Source: Lucifuga dentata
Lineage: Eukaryota > Chordata > Actinopteri > Ophidiiformes > Bythitidae
Reading direction: 5' to 3'
Length of the DNA stretch: 64,000 nucleotides
Assembly (NCBI GenBank): GCA_014773175.1
Contig: VXCM01000479.1
Span: 124,001 to 188,000, forward strand
This document shows positions 62,611 through 64,000 of the stretch, one piece after another. The translations under genes and the position numbers were made by a program. Every line of letters starts with the position of its first letter. The first letter of the stretch is position 1. The notes beneath the pieces were generated by a model, which saw only the letters and a list, made by a program, of their open reading frames with translations, was not told the origin of the DNA and ran no database searches.

Positions 62611-63834
62611 GTTGTCTGCTTTTCCTTCTACTTCCCGTCCATGCCATTGAACCGTAGCTTCCTAAATGAGAAAGTGGCTGCTTTGTACTGAAAATAGAAC
62701 AGCTCTGTTCAGCTGTGTGTGCCCACACATCCCCTATACACCTTAGTTTGCCACTTCATATGCTATATATACTAGAGATAAAGAGTTTGCATGTGTGCTA
62801 TTGGTGTCAGATTTCATTGTGTAAAGCAAAGCATTGATCAGCAGTGACAGTGACTTTGCAAGTGCCAGGGGCTCCACTTTATGAAGTTGCATGAGGTGGG
62901 AAGAGTTGGTGGGGGTTTGCACAGTTCTATATCAAAAGATGATGGAATCGTGCTGTTCAGAAGTATCGGATATGTATGGCTGACAATGAAGAAATGCATG
63001 GGCCTCTCAGCAGGCGCTGCTCTTTTTAGCCATAATAGGCATATAAAAGTAGTATTTAAACATCAACTCTGTAATCAGGGAAGGTTGTTACATATTGTCA
63101 GCCCTTTTAGCTAACTATAGTGCAAACATCATTTCAGACCATCTGGTGAAGTGTTGTTTAAGACTCATGGCTATGCATGAGTTTCATTTATTTAGGAAGT
63201 AAGAAAATGCCAAAGTAAATATACGATGCAGATGAATGGCTGGCTACCGCATCCACAGTCTAGTTCTCAGCATGCTGAAAGATTTGCTGCCCATTTCTCC
63301 ACTGTTCATGTCACTGAATAGATTAATTGGCTGTCCAGTCCTCTGAGTATTACTGATTGGTTCTTACAAAACCGAAAGCTTTATCTCATTGGCTCAGGCG
63401 CTGCCTTTGGGCTCAGTGTTAAATGAAAACTGACAAAAGTGTCTTATGCCCCAACTTTATATGTGACATTTTTTTCTTATAGAGAATGGTCGGCTTTGTC
63501 TAGAAAGACAAATTATTCCTCCAAAAAGGATAAAAATGTCAAATGTCTCTCACCAGCAGTGTTCCCAATAATTCATTTGAAATGTGGTTGTAGATCACAG
63601 GCACACACCTGGCACATTGCTGGAAGACCGGAAATGAGGTTTTTTTGTTTTGTTTTGTTTTTTATCAATGTGACAATTATATTTTCTTTGACTTTAAAGT
63701 AACCCTTGAGCTTCTGCTAGCCACTGTGCAAAGGAAGAATAGAAAAACATCAGAAACCAAAAGCACTAAAGGAGGGCTTTGGAAAATTTGGCTTAAAATC
63801 AACAACACGCCTTATTTGGGATCTATTTCTCCAG
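62611..63834 (+). other. lrp1b intron, 1224 bp
   Basis: Phase 1 intron starting from the off-consensus donor gttgtc. No repeat or RNA gene is recognised. Confidence 0.9.
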
Positions 63835-63957
63835 GTGACAACGCATGCAGGGTGAATTATGGGGGCTGTGATACCCTCTGCCTTGCCATCCCAGGAGGCA
63901 GAGTGTGTGCCTGCGCTGACAACCAGGTTCTGGAGAAGAACAATGTCACCTGTGCAG
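63835..63957 (+). CDS. lrp1b: lrp1b exon: EGF-like domain 4
   Basis: This 123-bp phase 1-1 exon encodes an EGF-like module with six cysteines: [27 protein letters not shown] and VTC. An NVT sequon sits before the last cysteine. [16 protein letters not shown] is essentially the human LRP1B sequence as I recall it. The acceptor is atttctccag and the donor cag|gtaggg, 43 bases before the window end. The next exon should open the second LDLa cluster, the main ligand-binding region of this receptor family. Confidence 0.95.
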
Positions 63958-64000
63958 GTAGGGGGACATAATGAATCAGACAGAGCTGAGGTGCCCAGGA

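Larger units (their letters stand above)
17196..63957 (+). other. lrp1b: lrp1b gene, internal part (13 exons)
   Basis: Thirteen exons with GT-AG introns join in frame to 773 codons. Phases across the twelve enclosed introns are 1,1,1,1,2,0,1,1,1,2,0,1, and both outer ends are phase 1. Approximate residues of the joined fragment: LDLa 1-46, EGF 47-86, calcium-binding EGF 87-129, propeller 1 130-408, EGF 409-456, propeller 2 457-732, EGF 733-773. This is the N-terminal order of LRP1 and LRP1B, single-pass endocytic receptors that bind many extracellular ligands at the cell surface. LRP1B is preferred over LRP1 because of LRP1B-like stretches such as [30 protein letters not shown] and [16 protein letters not shown]. 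The comparison is from memory of the human proteins. Which teleost paralogue this is cannot be told. Signal peptide, first LDLa and the larger C-terminal part lie outside the window. Confidence 0.95.

Noticed and set aside
17196..63957. Assignment to LRP1 or another LDLR relative instead of LRP1B
   Set aside because: Domain order suits both LRP1 and LRP1B, but residues in propeller 2 ([29 protein letters not shown]) and the last EGF ([16 protein letters not shown]) follow LRP1B rather than LRP1 as I know them.
1..64000. tRNA, rRNA, snoRNA, CRISPR array or promoter
   Set aside because: No cloverleaf with A and B boxes, no repeat-spacer pattern and no first exon were found; small intronic RNAs could be missed by eye.

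Overview
This window is teleost fish chromosomal DNA. It carries 13 consecutive internal exons of one plus-strand gene, which I identify as lrp1b (low-density lipoprotein receptor-related protein 1B). The fish assignment rests on the vertebrate-type split gene and on transposon remnants typical of teleosts: Rex3/RTE-like and L1-like LINE pieces, and several hAT-type miniature elements. The species cannot be named from the sequence.

Layout: 1-17195 is intron upstream of the first visible exon. Exon 17196-17333 encodes one LDL-receptor class A repeat. A 22.8 kb intron follows (17334-40147) and contains a 238-N gap. From 40148 to 63957 twelve more exons follow, separated by introns of 0.13 to 7 kb. 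Every splice phase matches its neighbour. The exons sum to 2319 bases, or 773 codons, with no internal stop.

The encoded order is LDLa, EGF-like, calcium-binding EGF-like, six-bladed YWTD beta-propeller 1, EGF-like, beta-propeller 2, EGF-like. This is the N-terminal architecture of LRP1/LRP1B, a large endocytic receptor. The signal peptide and first LDLa repeat lie upstream of the window, and the next LDLa cluster, the rest of the ectodomain, the membrane segment and the tail lie downstream. Residue choices in propeller 2 and the last EGF fit LRP1B better than LRP1.

Non-coding content: I found no second protein-coding gene, no RNA gene and no promoter. The introns hold a hAT miniature element with intact target-site duplications, a second degraded hAT element, a TTAA-flanked miniature element, a nested transposon pair at 49.6-50.8 kb, LINE fragments, microsatellites, two perfect 16-bp hairpins, and an old local duplication whose second copy is split. 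There are 24 single-N positions. Most sit inside homopolymers. Five separate perfect 62-67 bp direct duplications, which is best explained as unmerged contig overlap.

I saw no evidence of a previously undescribed biological system. The most useful leads are the TG-repeat splice acceptor at 60763, the split duplication at 26-30 kb, the nested transposons and the assembly artefacts.
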